Origin: Arhodomonas sp051195215
Lineage (GTDB): Bacteria > Pseudomonadota > Gammaproteobacteria > Nitrococcales > Nitrococcaceae
DNA: 64,000 nucleotides
Direction of reading: 5' to 3'
Assembly: GCF_051195215.1 (NCBI RefSeq)
Contig: NZ_JBNAZM010000002.1
Location: 159,070 to 223,069 of the forward strand
The notes beneath the pieces were generated by a model. The model ran no database searches, was not told where the DNA came from, and worked only from the letters and a program-made list of their open reading frames with translations. Positions within the stretch are counted from its first letter, which is position 1. Every line of letters begins with the position of its first letter. The translations under genes were made by a program, and so were the position numbers. This document shows, piece after piece, positions 35,031 to 42,675 of the stretch.

Positions 35031-36344
35031 TTACTGGTGCGTCTTCTCGAACCGGCGCAGGAGCGCGTTACCCTCGGCGACCGCGTCCGCGAGGGCTCGC
35101 TCGGCGTTCTTGTCGCCGGACCATACCGCCTCGAGCGCGTTGTTCAGCACTTCGCGGACCTGCACGAAGTTGCCGAGACGCAGCCCCTTGGAAGCGGGGA
35201 CCGGTTTGTTGAAGGTGAGCTGCTTGATGGCGATGTCCGTACCCGGATTCTCGCGGTAGAACCCTTGCTCGCGGGAGCGCTCGTAGGCGGAATAGGTGAT
35301 CGGCACGTAGCCGGTCTTCTGATGCCATTCGGCTTGCACCTCCGGCGAGCTGAGGTAACGGAAGAACTCCGCCACACCCTCGTAGGTGGCCTCGTCGTGG
35401 CCCCGCAGGACCCACAGCGTGGCGCCGCCGATGATGGAGTTCTGCGGCGCGGCCGCCACCTCCCCCCGGTACGGCAGGAAGGTAATGCCGAACTCGAAGT
35501 CCGTCTCCTTGGTGACGGAGCCATAATAAGCCGAGGAGTTCATGAGCATGGCGCACTTGCCGGTGTAGAACAGCGGGTTGGCGTCGCCGCGGCGGCCGCC
35601 GTAGCGGAAGATGTCCTCCTTCTGCCAGGCGGCGAGCTGCGCGATGTGGTCGACGAACAGCCCGTTGTCCAGGCGCAGCTCGGTGTCGAGGCCCTCGAAG
35701 CCGTTGGCACGGGTGGCGATCGCCTCGCCGTGCCAGGCGCCCAGGTTCTCGAGCTGTACCCAGGACTGCCAGCCCGTGGTGAAGCCGCATTCCGCGGCAC
35801 CGGTGTCGATGAGCTTGCGCGAGGCGTCGGCGAGTGCGGCCCACGTGCTCGGCGGATTGTTCGGGTCCAGGCCGGCCTTTTCGAAGGCGTCCTTGTTATA
35901 GAACAGCACCGGCGTGGAGCTGTTGAACGGCAGCGAGAGGAGCTTGCCGTCCGGGGTGGTGTAGTACGACTTCACCGCATCCAGGTAGTCGTCCGGATGC
36001 CACTCGACGCCAGTGTCCGCGACCAGCTCGTGCACGGGGTAGATCGCCTCCCGTGCACCCATCATCGTCGCCGTGCCTACCTCGAATACCTGCACGATGG
36101 CTGGCTGCTCGCCGGACCGATAGGCGGCGATTGCGCCGGTCATGGTCTCGGTGTACGTGCCCTTGTAGACCGGATTGATGACGTAGTCATCCTGCGAGGC
36201 GTTGAAACGCTTGGCGAACGTCTCCACGAGCTCACCGGTGGTGCCGCCGCCCATGGCGTGCCACCACTGGATCTCCGTGGCGGCCTGCGCGGTACCGGCA
36301 AATGTTGCAGCCGCAATTAATGCGCTGAGCGTTTTCCCGAGCAT
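35031..36344 (-). CDS. ugpB: sn-glycerol-3-phosphate periplasmic binding protein
   Basis: A 437-residue binding protein with signal peptide MLGKTLSALIAAATFAGTAQ-A. The mature part opens ATEIQWWHAMGGGTTGELVE, followed by FNASQDDYVINPVYKGTYTE, AIVQVFEVGTATMMGAREAI, DGKLLSLPFNSSTPVLFYNK and GFTTGWQSWVQLENLGAWHG, all characteristic of UgpB. It delivers glycerol-3-phosphate (and phosphodiesters) to UgpAE. It leads the operon ugpB-ugpA-ugpE-ugpC; I see no convincing double Pho box upstream. Confidence 0.94.
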   Translation of the reverse strand: MLGKTLSALIAAATFAGTAQAATEIQWWHAMGGGTTGELVETFAKRFNASQDDYVINPVYKGTYTETMTGAIAAYRSGEQPAIVQVFEVGTATMMGAREAIYPVHELVADTGVEWHPDDYLDAVKSYYTTPDGKLLSLPFNSSTPVLFYNKDAFEKAGLDPNNPPSTWAALADASRKLIDTGAAECGFTTGWQSWVQLENLGAWHGEAIATRANGFEGLDTELRLDNGLFVDHIAQLAAWQKEDIFRYGGRRGDANPLFYTGKCAMLMNSSAYYGSVTKETDFEFGITFLPYRGEVAAAPQNSIIGGATLWVLRGHDEATYEGVAEFFRYLSSPEVQAEWHQKTGYVPITYSAYERSREQGFYRENPGTDIAIKQLTFNKPVPASKGLRLGNFVQVREVLNNALEAVWSGDKNAERALADAVAEGNALLRRFEKTHQ

Positions 36345-36492
36345 TTTTTCGGTCTTCCCTTTATCGTTTGGCTGTATGCACTGGCGTGACCATCGCGGCA
36401 GCGTAGGTGGGCCCCGTTGCCCGGTGATTGCGGTATTGTTGCCGGGAGGTGACAGGCAGTCGCTTGCGCCGAGGGGGGTGGGCCTGCGAACC

Positions 36493-36517
36493 TTGTACGG
36501 TTAACCAAATCGTACAA
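36493..36517. promoter_or_regulatory. Operator-like dyad upstream of ugpB and the methyltransferase gene
   Basis: Perfect seven-base arms TTGTACG / CGTACAA flank an 11-base centre that includes the palindrome GGTTAACC (36499-36506). It lies in the 314-base gap between two divergent genes, 149 bases from ugpB and 142 from the methyltransferase. The rest of the gap shows no gene. Confidence 0.45.
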
Positions 36518-36658
36518 TCGGCTTGCGGCGGCACGCGCAAGCGGCGTTTTCAAGCGCTGGCGGCCGCCGGGAGGCGACCGGCGTTTGCGTCGGTTTCGCA
36601 ATGCAACCGTTAGGCGCGGGCCGGTGAGCCGCGGCGCCGGACGGTACGGAGGTTCAAC

Positions 36659-37258
36659 GTGGACAACGGTAGAGCGCGAGCCCGCAACGGCAGTAGCTCG
36701 GGGCTGTGGCTGTTCGCGACCAATTTCTTCAAACACCCGACGATGCTCGGTTCCATCATTCCGAGTTCGCGCTGTCTGATCGACCGCGTGCTGGCGCCGG
36801 TGGACTGGAAGCGCGCCAAGCGCGTCGTCGAGTATGGGCCAGGCGTCGGGACGATTACCCGTGAGCTGCTCAAGCACATGCCCGAGGACGGCGAGTTACT
36901 GGCCATGGAGCTCAACGATGACTTCGCCCGTTATCTCGACCAGAAGATCGACGATCCGCGCCTGACGGTCGCACATGCCTCGGCCGGGGAACTGGATCAG
37001 TGGATGCAGCGCCTCGGCTGGGACGGCGTCGATTACGCGATCTCCGGCATCCCTTTCAGCACCATGCCCGAGGAGATTCGGGACGACATTCTGAGCAAGA
37101 CGCGCAAGAGTCTGGGGGATACGGGGGAATTTCTCGTCTACCAGTTCTCGAACGCCACCTTCCCCTACCTACAGGATACGTTCACGCACGTGGACAAGGG
37201 GTTCGTGCTGCGTAACGTCCTGCCGGCGCACTACTACCGTTGCCGCGCCAAGGCCTGA
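36659..37258 (+). CDS. Phospholipid N-methyltransferase-like protein
   Basis: A 199-residue class I methyltransferase. LWLFATNFFKHPTMLGSIIP opens the domain, motif I is VVEYGPGVGTITRELLKHMP, motif II LLAMELNDDFARYLDQKI, motif IV YAISGIPFSTMPEEIRDDIL, and the tail FVLRNVLPAHYYRCRAK is shared with bacterial PmtA-like proteins that methylate phosphatidylethanolamine. GTG 36659 has GGAGG six bases upstream. It is a distant relative of the gene at 25804. Proximity to glycerol-3-phosphate uptake is suggestive of lipid metabolism, but the substrate is inferred. Confidence 0.75.
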   Translation: MDNGRARARNGSSSGLWLFATNFFKHPTMLGSIIPSSRCLIDRVLAPVDWKRAKRVVEYGPGVGTITRELLKHMPEDGELLAMELNDDFARYLDQKIDDPRLTVAHASAGELDQWMQRLGWDGVDYAISGIPFSTMPEEIRDDILSKTRKSLGDTGEFLVYQFSNATFPYLQDTFTHVDKGFVLRNVLPAHYYRCRAKA

Positions 37259-37520
37259 CGCCCTTCTGCGGGGGCGTGCCGTCGCGGCGCGGCGTTGCGC
37301 CGCCTTGCCGCGGCCGCGGTTCCGGGGCGCTCCGGGGATACGACGAGCGGCTGTCAGGGAATTGTCGCCCGTGGAATCGTCGCCCGTGCCGATCACCACT
37401 AGGGACATCGGCGCGCTCGTGCGCACGCCGGTGGATTGCCGCGATGAGCGCGCCGACGGACTTGGAACCTTTGAAAGCTGTCCCCATCTAACAAAATAGC
37501 GAGGGACGAGAGAGGGCAAG
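37259..37520. other. Intergenic, no gene seen
   Basis: GC-rich sequence after the methyltransferase gene. A CGCCC/GGGCG hairpin right at the stop may end that transcript. Short frames on both strands have no start signals and arginine/alanine-rich shadow composition. Confidence 0.5.
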
Positions 37521-37542
37521 AAAAAAGCCCGCATAGCGGGCT
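37521..37542 (-). terminator. Minus-strand rho-independent terminator
   Basis: Arms AGCCCGC / GCGGGCT (37526-37532 and 37536-37542) with a three-base loop; on the minus strand the stem is followed by six T. It would stop transcripts coming from the TRAP genes through 38049-37543, so an antisense message may cross the small-RNA region. Confidence 0.75.
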
Positions 37543-37550
37543 GGAATGTT

Positions 37551-37590
37551 TATATTGGTTTGTCGACTCTCCCCCCCTTGGCCGACGTGC
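37551..37590 (+). other. Degenerate relative of the two downstream small-RNA units
   Basis: TATATT (37551-37556), GGTTT, a CTCTCCCCCCC run and TTGGCCGAC (37578-37586) occur in the same order as in the two units at 37709 and 37899, but the leader bases between -10 and GGTTT are missing and there is no matching stem and T tail. It looks like a decayed or alternative copy. Confidence 0.4.
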
Positions 37591-37708
37591 CCGATCTTGC
37601 GCCGGGTCTCGTCTTCAAGGTGTAGTCGATACTACCGTAGCCACACGGCGACGCAAGCATGAATTGTGACGCGCCGCAGCATTCTGTGACTTCGTGGCAT
37701 GCGGTTCA

Positions 37709-37750
37709 TGACTGACGGGGGATTCACATTCGGGCGATTTCGTGTATACT
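37709..37750 (+). promoter_or_regulatory. Promoter of small-RNA unit A
   Basis: TTCACA (37723-37728) and TATACT (37745-37750), 16 bases apart, form a sigma-70-type promoter. TGACTGAC (37709-37716) lies 36 bases before the -10, exactly as in unit B, and may bind a regulator. Confidence 0.65.
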
Positions 37751-37756
37751 GCACTG

Positions 37757-37814
37757 CATCAAGCGGTTTCAATCTCTCCTCCTCCTTGGCCGACCGATGC
37801 GTCGGCTTTTTTTT
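37757..37814 (+). ncRNA. Putative small RNA A (about 58 nt) with CUCCUCCUCC core
   Basis: The unit starts about seven bases after TATACT and ends in a T8 tail. After ATCAAGCGGTTTCAATCT comes CTCCTCCTCC (37776-37785), complementary to Shine-Dalgarno sequences, then TTG and a GCCGAC/GTCGGC hairpin with loop CGATGC. No start codon or useful frame is inside. A second copy with the same promoter, core and stem but another loop follows 190 bases away, which argues for selection on the RNA. Possible role: base-pairing with ribosome sites of target messages. Ends are inferred from signals only. Confidence 0.68.
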
Positions 37815-37898
37815 GTCCACGGCGGGTGCCGTGGCGGGGAGAGGGGCCGCTACCCGTGCCATCGGGATGCGATTTGTGCGCTGCCGGCAACGTATTTG

Positions 37899-37940
37899 TG
37901 ACTGACAGTCGGTTCACTTTTGCGCGGAATCAGATATACT
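37899..37940 (+). promoter_or_regulatory. Promoter of small-RNA unit B
   Basis: TTCACT (37913-37918) and TATACT (37935-37940), 16 bases apart, with TGACTGAC (37899-37906) again 36 bases before the -10. Spacing of all three elements equals unit A. Confidence 0.65.
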
Positions 37941-37946
37941 GCATTG

Positions 37947-38005
37947 CATCAACGGGTTTCAATCTCTCCTCCTCTTGGCCGACCACTCCTGGTCGGCTTT
38001 TTTTT
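37947..38005 (+). ncRNA. Putative small RNA B (about 59 nt) with CUCCUCCUC core
   Basis: Starts about seven bases after TATACT: ATCAACGGGTTTCAATCT, CTCCTCCTC, TTG, then hairpin GCCGACC/GGTCGGC (37978-37984, 37991-37997) with loop ACTCCT and an eight-T tail. It shares leader and core almost base for base with unit A, and the stem is retained although the loop differs. The terminator loop itself contains CTCCT, a second possible anti-Shine-Dalgarno site. It ends 45 bases before the stop of the convergent dctM-like gene. Confidence 0.68.
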
Positions 38006-38049
38006 GTCTGGAGCTTGCCTCGCGTGGTTGGTTCGGCGGCCGGTCGTCC

Positions 38050-39354
38050 CTACAGGCCTAGCCAGCGCGGAAGTGCCAGCGTGAGGGCCGGGAAGGCCGT
38101 CAGGATGGCCAGGCGCGCGACGTCCGCCAGTATGAACGGCGTCACCCCGCGCATGATCCGCACGAGCGATATGTCCGTGGCCGTCGACTGGATCACGAAG
38201 AGATTCATGCCGATCGGCGGCGTGATCAGGCCCAGTTCAATGACCGTCACCAGGATGATGCCGAACCACACCGGGTCATACCCCAGGTGAGTCACCACCG
38301 GGAAGACGAAGGGTACCGTCAGCAGCATCATCGACAGGCTGTCCATGAAACAGCCGAGCAGCAGATAGAAGGCCAGCAGCACGACCATCACCGTCCAGGC
38401 TGGCCAGTCCAGCCCGCTGACGACGCCGACGAGAAACTGGGGCAGGTTGCTCGACTCGATGAAGAAGTTGAACAACGCCGCGCCAATGAGGATGAAGAAA
38501 ATCATACCGCTGGTCACGGCGGTCTCCCGGATACCGGCGGCGAGCACCTGGCGGTTGAGCTGGCCCCGTAACGCGGCGAACGCGAAAGCTCCGGCCGCTC
38601 CGATGGCCGCGGCCTCCGTAGGCGAGAAAAGCCCCGCATAGATGCCGCCGATCACCAGTGCGAACAGCGCCGCCACATCCCATGTGCGCGCCAGCGCCTG
38701 CAGGCGCTGGCCGCCGGTTCGGCGGTCACCGGCGGGCCCGAGCGTGGGGTCCAGGCGTGTACGCAGTCGCACCGCGAGCATGTAAAGGCCCATGCCCAGC
38801 AGCCCGGGAATGAGCGCGGCGGCGAACAATGCGCCAATGGACTCCCGGGTGAGTAGCGCGTAGATCACGAGAATGATGCTCGGTGGAATGAGCACCCCGA
38901 GGGTACCGCCGGCCGCCACCGAGGCCGCGGCAAGGGATTCTGCATACCCCTTGCGGCGCATCTCCGGCAGCGCCACGCGGGACATGGTCGCTGCGGTTGC
39001 CAGGCTGGAGCCGCAGATCGCGCCGAAGCCCGCGCAGGCACCGATGGTGGCGATGGCCAGACCCCCGCGCACGTGCCCGACGAAGGCGTAGATACCTTCG
39101 TAGAGATTGCGTGAAAGCCCCGCATGGGCGGCGAATACGCCCATGAAGATGAAAAGGGGAACAACCGACAACCCGTAGGGATGCACCGCTTCGAAGGGCT
39201 GGGTGCCGAGCATGAATTTCACCGCCGGCCAGCCGGCCAGGGGAATGGAGCCGACGATGCCCACCAGCCCCATGGCGACAGCCACGGGTAGCCGCAGCGC
39301 GATGAGCACGAGGGTTACGATGAAGCCGACGATGCCGGCGATCTCCGGGGGCAT
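38050..39354 (-). CDS. TRAP transporter large membrane subunit (DctM)
   Basis: A 434-residue protein with about 12 membrane helices, carrying the substrate and sodium path of a tripartite ATP-independent transporter. SVVPLFIFMGVFAAHAGLSR, FGAICGSSLATAATMSRVAL, GTLGVLIPPSIILVIYALLT and VIELGLITPPIGMNLFVIQS are the DctM signatures. It ends the operon dctP-dctQ-dctM. Substrate is unknown; context next to a MarR regulator hints at an aromatic or organic acid. Confidence 0.93.
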   Translation of the reverse strand: MPPEIAGIVGFIVTLVLIALRLPVAVAMGLVGIVGSIPLAGWPAVKFMLGTQPFEAVHPYGLSVVPLFIFMGVFAAHAGLSRNLYEGIYAFVGHVRGGLAIATIGACAGFGAICGSSLATAATMSRVALPEMRRKGYAESLAAASVAAGGTLGVLIPPSIILVIYALLTRESIGALFAAALIPGLLGMGLYMLAVRLRTRLDPTLGPAGDRRTGGQRLQALARTWDVAALFALVIGGIYAGLFSPTEAAAIGAAGAFAFAALRGQLNRQVLAAGIRETAVTSGMIFFILIGAALFNFFIESSNLPQFLVGVVSGLDWPAWTVMVVLLAFYLLLGCFMDSLSMMLLTVPFVFPVVTHLGYDPVWFGIILVTVIELGLITPPIGMNLFVIQSTATDISLVRIMRGVTPFILADVARLAILTAFPALTLALPRWLGL

Positions 39355-39359
39355 AGGCG

Positions 39360-39857
39360 TCAGCAGCCCTTGGTGGAATGGCCGGTGAACGCCTCGGCGA
39401 AATGGCGCGCGGCATTCAGCAGGGTGGCCAGTAGCGACAGGAAACAGCCCGAGAGCAAGGCGGTCCAGTAGTAGATCATCGGAATCCCGATGGTTTGGGA
39501 CGAGTCACCGTAATCCAGCGCGAGCATGGCTTGCTCCCAGCCGTAGCGGCCGATGAGCGCCACGAACGTGGCCCCCGCCAGCGCTGCCAGCGCATCGAGC
39601 AACGCGCGTCCCCGCGGCGGCAGCCAGTCCGTAGCGACGGTGATGCCGACGTGGCCGTCGCGGATGAAGGCATAGGGAATGGACCAGAAGGCCATCGCCA
39701 TGACGCAGAGCTGGGTGATGTCGACCATCCCGGTCAATGAGTGGTTGAGCGCGGCACGTGCGACTATGTCGGCGACGACCATCACGATGGCGAAACCCAG
39801 CACCACCACGCCGGCGGTTGCCACCAAGGCGAGTATCCACTCGGCGTAGTGGTGCAT
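39360..39857 (-). CDS. TRAP transporter small membrane subunit (DctQ)
   Basis: A 165-residue protein with four helices and the DctQ pattern: WILALVATAGVVVLGFAIVM, QLCVMAMAFWSIPYAFIRDG, HVGITVATDWLP and MIYYWTALLSGCFLSLLATL. It links the binding protein to DctM. I start at ATG 39857, 19 bases after the dctP stop; the ribosome site is weak and translation may depend on dctP. A longer frame to 39938 lies inside dctP and is rejected. Confidence 0.88.
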   Translation of the reverse strand: MHHYAEWILALVATAGVVVLGFAIVMVVADIVARAALNHSLTGMVDITQLCVMAMAFWSIPYAFIRDGHVGITVATDWLPPRGRALLDALAALAGATFVALIGRYGWEQAMLALDYGDSSQTIGIPMIYYWTALLSGCFLSLLATLLNAARHFAEAFTGHSTKGC

Positions 39858-39876
39858 CCGGGCGACGAGGCCGTTT

Positions 39877-40920
39877 TCAGCCCTGGTCACTGTACTCGCG
39901 CACCAGCTCGCGGGCACGGCGATAGAGCGCTTCGGCATCGTCGACGCCGCTCGCCTCCAGCTCCTGGAGACGCGCCTCGATCATGGGCTGGAGCTGTTCG
40001 CGCCAGCGTGCACGCTCCTCGTCGCTGACACTGATGAACTCGTGGCCGCGCTCCTTGGCGTCCTTTCGGCCCGCCCGGTCCCACTTGTCCCACCAGTCGC
40101 CGAATCTGGCGACCAGCGTTTCGCCGGAGAGCTCGTCGATGGCCTGCTGGACGTCCGCCGGGAGGCTGTCGTACTTGCGCTGGTTCATCGCAAAGTAGAA
40201 CGAGACCGTGTAGGCACGGGCATCGGTGTGATACTGCAGCACCTCGTTCAGCCGGAATGCGCCCACCGCATCCCAGGTGAACACGGTGCCGTCCAGGGTG
40301 CCTTTCTGCAGGTTCTCGTAGACCTCGCTCGGTGGCATGCCCACGGGGCTGGCGTCGAGGTAGTCGAGCATCTGCGAGACCGCCGGACTCGGTGTACGCA
40401 GCCGCAACCCCTCCAGGTCCTCGAGGCTGCGTACGGGTGTGTCCGTCGTATGGACCAGACCGGCATTATGGGCGTGCAGCGCCAGGACCTTGAGGCCGCG
40501 GTATTCATCGCCGAAGCGGCCGTTGCGGTAGAGCTCCCAGAGCACTCGCGAGGCGGTGTCCGCTTTCTCGACCATGAACGGCAGCTCGATGACGGATGTC
40601 GCCGGGAATCGCCCCCTCGGCAGCCCGCTCAAGCCGTGCGCGATATCCACAACGCCCGCGCGGACCTGGTCGAGCTGGCGGGTGATGTTGCCGAACGACG
40701 TGTTGCCCGGGTGGATCGTCACTTTCACGCGCCCGTCGGTACGCTTCTCCAGCGCTCTCGCCCAGGGCTCGATGAAATCCGTATGAATGCCGTGGGAAGG
40801 GGGCAGGTAATGGCTGATCTTCAGCTCGATCGTCTCCTGGGCGACAGCATTCGCGCCCAGACCGAGGCCGGCGAGGGCGACTGCGCCCAGGGCCAGGCGA
40901 CGCAGCAGGCGGTGGCTCAT
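39877..40920 (-). CDS. TRAP transporter periplasmic binding protein (DctP)
   Basis: A 347-residue extracytoplasmic solute receptor with signal peptide ending GLGANAVAQ. LKISHYLPPSHGIHTDFIEP, VDIAHGLSGLPRGRFPATSV, DLEGLRLRTPSPAVSQMLDY (the carboxylate-binding arginine) and MPPSEVYENLQKGTLDGTVF are the family pattern. The conserved arginine indicates a carboxylate ligand. GAGGAGGAG stands before the ATG. It lies 84 bases downstream of the MarR gene stop. Confidence 0.92.
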   Translation of the reverse strand: MSHRLLRRLALGAVALAGLGLGANAVAQETIELKISHYLPPSHGIHTDFIEPWARALEKRTDGRVKVTIHPGNTSFGNITRQLDQVRAGVVDIAHGLSGLPRGRFPATSVIELPFMVEKADTASRVLWELYRNGRFGDEYRGLKVLALHAHNAGLVHTTDTPVRSLEDLEGLRLRTPSPAVSQMLDYLDASPVGMPPSEVYENLQKGTLDGTVFTWDAVGAFRLNEVLQYHTDARAYTVSFYFAMNQRKYDSLPADVQQAIDELSGETLVARFGDWWDKWDRAGRKDAKERGHEFISVSDEERARWREQLQPMIEARLQELEASGVDDAEALYRRARELVREYSDQG

Positions 40921-40972
40921 GGTCTCCTCCTCGTTGTTCTGGGTCGGCGATACCGAATTAGCTTAGCGGTTA

Positions 40973-40991
40973 TTGGTTTTGATAGAAAGTA
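40973..40991. promoter_or_regulatory. Operator-like site upstream of the TRAP genes
   Basis: TTGGTTTTGATAGAAAGTA matches the two sites in the hmgA/fahA promoter region at 14 of 19 positions each (common core GTTTTGnnnGAAA). It lies between marR and dctP, about 55 bases before the dctP ATG. The marR-dctP gap shows no terminator, so it may control a separate dctP promoter. Confidence 0.4.
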
Positions 40992-41004
40992 TTTGCCGGC
41001 GTCC

Positions 41005-41490
41005 CTATCGCGAGTCGCGAATGCGCTCGATCTGTTCACGCAAACGGTCCAGCAGACGGTTCAGGTCGCGACGTTCGTCGTCGGTTAGCCCCGAGAGCAG
41101 CTCCTGTTCCCAGTCGAGCGCCAGGGGCGCGATCTGCTCGTAGAGCGCACGACCGCGATCGCTCATGCGGATGACGGCGACGCGCTGATCGTTGGCATCG
41201 GTCTCGCGCCGGATGAGCTGGCTGCGGACCATGCGCTGCAGCGCGCGGCTCACGCGGGGCTTGTCCATGTTGGTGCGTTCGCTGAGCTCACCGGCGGACA
41301 GCGGCTCCTCGCGAGCGAGGTTGGCCAGAATGCGCCATTCGGGAATGGAAATGCCGAATCGTGCCTGATAGGTGTTGGCGAGCGAGCGGCTCACCCAGTC
41401 GGAGAGCACCGCCAGCCGATACGGGATGAAGCGCTCGATCTCTAGCAGGTCGGTCGCAGAGGCTTGTCGGTCGTCTCGGTTATCGCTCAT
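41005..41490 (-). CDS. MarR-family transcriptional regulator
   Basis: A 161-residue winged-helix regulator: FGISIPEWRILANLAREEPL, LSAGELSERTNMDKPRVSRA (recognition helix), QRMVRSQLIRRETDANDQRV (wing) and a C-terminal dimer helix. The opening LLEIERFIPYRLAVLSDWVS resembles the branch controlling aromatic-acid genes, but I would not name it. Such proteins are usually repressors released by small aromatic ligands. Its closeness to the TRAP genes and the shared dyad near hmgA/fahA make a role in arylacetate or homogentisate use plausible. Confidence 0.88.
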   Translation of the reverse strand: MSDNRDDRQASATDLLEIERFIPYRLAVLSDWVSRSLANTYQARFGISIPEWRILANLAREEPLSAGELSERTNMDKPRVSRALQRMVRSQLIRRETDANDQRVAVIRMSDRGRALYEQIAPLALDWEQELLSGLTDDERRDLNRLLDRLREQIERIRDSR

Positions 41491-41685
41491 GGCTCGTTCT
41501 TCAATGTGACGTGGGCGGAGTGAGGGCGGGGACGCGCCTCGTGAATCGTCGTTTTCCGGGAATTGTAACGAACGCTACGCCACGGCCGGGTGGATGTGTG
41601 CCTCCCGGGCCAAGCACCTTGTCTGCTGCGTCGCAACAAAATTCGTTAGCATGCTCGGTAAATCGATATACGGGAGTGAATGCCC

Positions 41686-41952
41686 ATGACGCAGTGGTAT
41701 CTCATCATCGGCCCGGCGGATAGCGGCGACCGGCAGGTCTACAAGGCGCGCCTGGGCGATTACGACCAGGCCGTGGCGCTGGCCGAGCGTCTCGGGCTCG
41801 GTGCCGAGGCGACGATTCTCGACGAAGCCGCCGTGGCCCGTGTTGGCCGCTATGGCTACGGTTTCCAGCTCGTCTTCCAGATTGCCCCTGAAGTCGATCC
41901 GCTCGAGTACGGGGTCGGCGAGGCGCACGTCGACGAACGCGAGGCTGCTTAG
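41686..41952 (+). CDS. Small protein of unknown function (88 aa)
   Basis: I do not recognise it. The sequence is acidic and compact (WYLIIGPADSGDRQVYKARL, QAVALAERLGLGAEATILDE, YGFQLVFQIAPEVDPLEYGV) without membrane or export signals. GGAG lies nine bases before ATG 41686; another ATG six bases earlier is too close to it. It is in front of the response regulator gene, 74 bases away on the same strand. Confidence 0.6.
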   Translation: MTQWYLIIGPADSGDRQVYKARLGDYDQAVALAERLGLGAEATILDEAAVARVGRYGYGFQLVFQIAPEVDPLEYGVGEAHVDEREAA

Positions 41953-42026
41953 CGTTCCGATCCGGAACACTGACACCCCGTACCGTGGTAGCTTGCCTGT
42001 CACCACGGTAATCGGGGCGGGCAGGC

Positions 42027-42653
42027 ATGCCGAGCGTACTCATAGCCGACGATCATCCCTTGATGCGGGACGCCCTGCAGCCTCTGCTGGGCGAGCTCTT
42101 CGACGATGCTCCCCGCATTGACGAAGCCGAAACCCTGTCGAGCGCCCTGACTGCGCTCGACAGCGCCACCTACGATCTGGTCCTGCTGGACCTGTGCATG
42201 CCCGGTGGTGGCGATGCTGCTGCCCTCATGGCGGCGCGGGAGCGGGCGCCCGGGGTTCCCGTCGTGGTGATCTCCCATCGCGAGGATGCCGCCGTGGTGC
42301 GCCAGAGTATTGCCGCGGGTGCTGCCGGCTACATTCCCAAATCTCTGGATACTTCACTTATCCGCAGCGCATTGCGGTTGATTCTGGACGGCGGTCAGTA
42401 TTTTCCGGGCTGGGCACTCACGGACAGCGGTTCCCGTCCGACTGCCCCCGATCCGGATACGAGTGCGCTTACCCGTCGGCAGCGCACCGTGCTGCGCCTG
42501 CTCGGGGAGGGGTGTTCCAACCGCCAGATCGCCGAGGCACTGCACTTGAGCGAGTGGACGGTGAAGGCTCACGTCAGCGCCGTGCTGCGCAAGCTCGGCG
42601 TCAGCACGCGCCTCGAGGCCGCATTGATCGGTCGCGAAATCGGCACAGAGTAG
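42027..42653 (+). CDS. LuxR-type (NarL/FixJ) response regulator
   Basis: A 208-residue two-domain regulator. The receiver has acidic pair DDHP, phospho-acceptor Asp in LVLLDLCMPGG and Lys in GYIPKSLD; the output domain is a LuxR helix-turn-helix (LTRRQRTVLRLLGEGCSNRQ, IAEALHLSEWTVKAHVSAVL). It is convergent with the hybrid kinase gene at 42675, and the kinase/FIST pair is its likely partner. In pseudomonads similar regulators with a NahK/ErcS'-like kinase control oxidation of alcohols and amines, which fits the downstream amine dehydrogenase, by inference. Confidence 0.9.
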   Translation: MPSVLIADDHPLMRDALQPLLGELFDDAPRIDEAETLSSALTALDSATYDLVLLDLCMPGGGDAAALMAARERAPGVPVVVISHREDAAVVRQSIAAGAAGYIPKSLDTSLIRSALRLILDGGQYFPGWALTDSGSRPTAPDPDTSALTRRQRTVLRLLGEGCSNRQIAEALHLSEWTVKAHVSAVLRKLGVSTRLEAALIGREIGTE

Positions 42654-42656
42654 CTG

Positions 42657-42675
42657 GTGTCCTGGAACAGGACAC
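42657..42675. terminator. Hairpin between convergent regulator and kinase genes
   Basis: Perfect eight-base arms GTGTCCTG / CAGGACAC with a three-base loop fill the gap between the two stops. No T run on either side, so it may act as a message-end stabiliser or weak bidirectional terminator. Confidence 0.5.

Noticed and set aside
36345..36658. Pho box upstream of ugpB
   Set aside because: Only one CTGTCAC-like half-site is visible on the minus strand; the required tandem repeat is absent.
37632..37862. 76-codon minus-strand frame over small-RNA unit A
   Set aside because: No ribosome site; overlaps promoter and terminator of the RNA unit and has no recognisable product.
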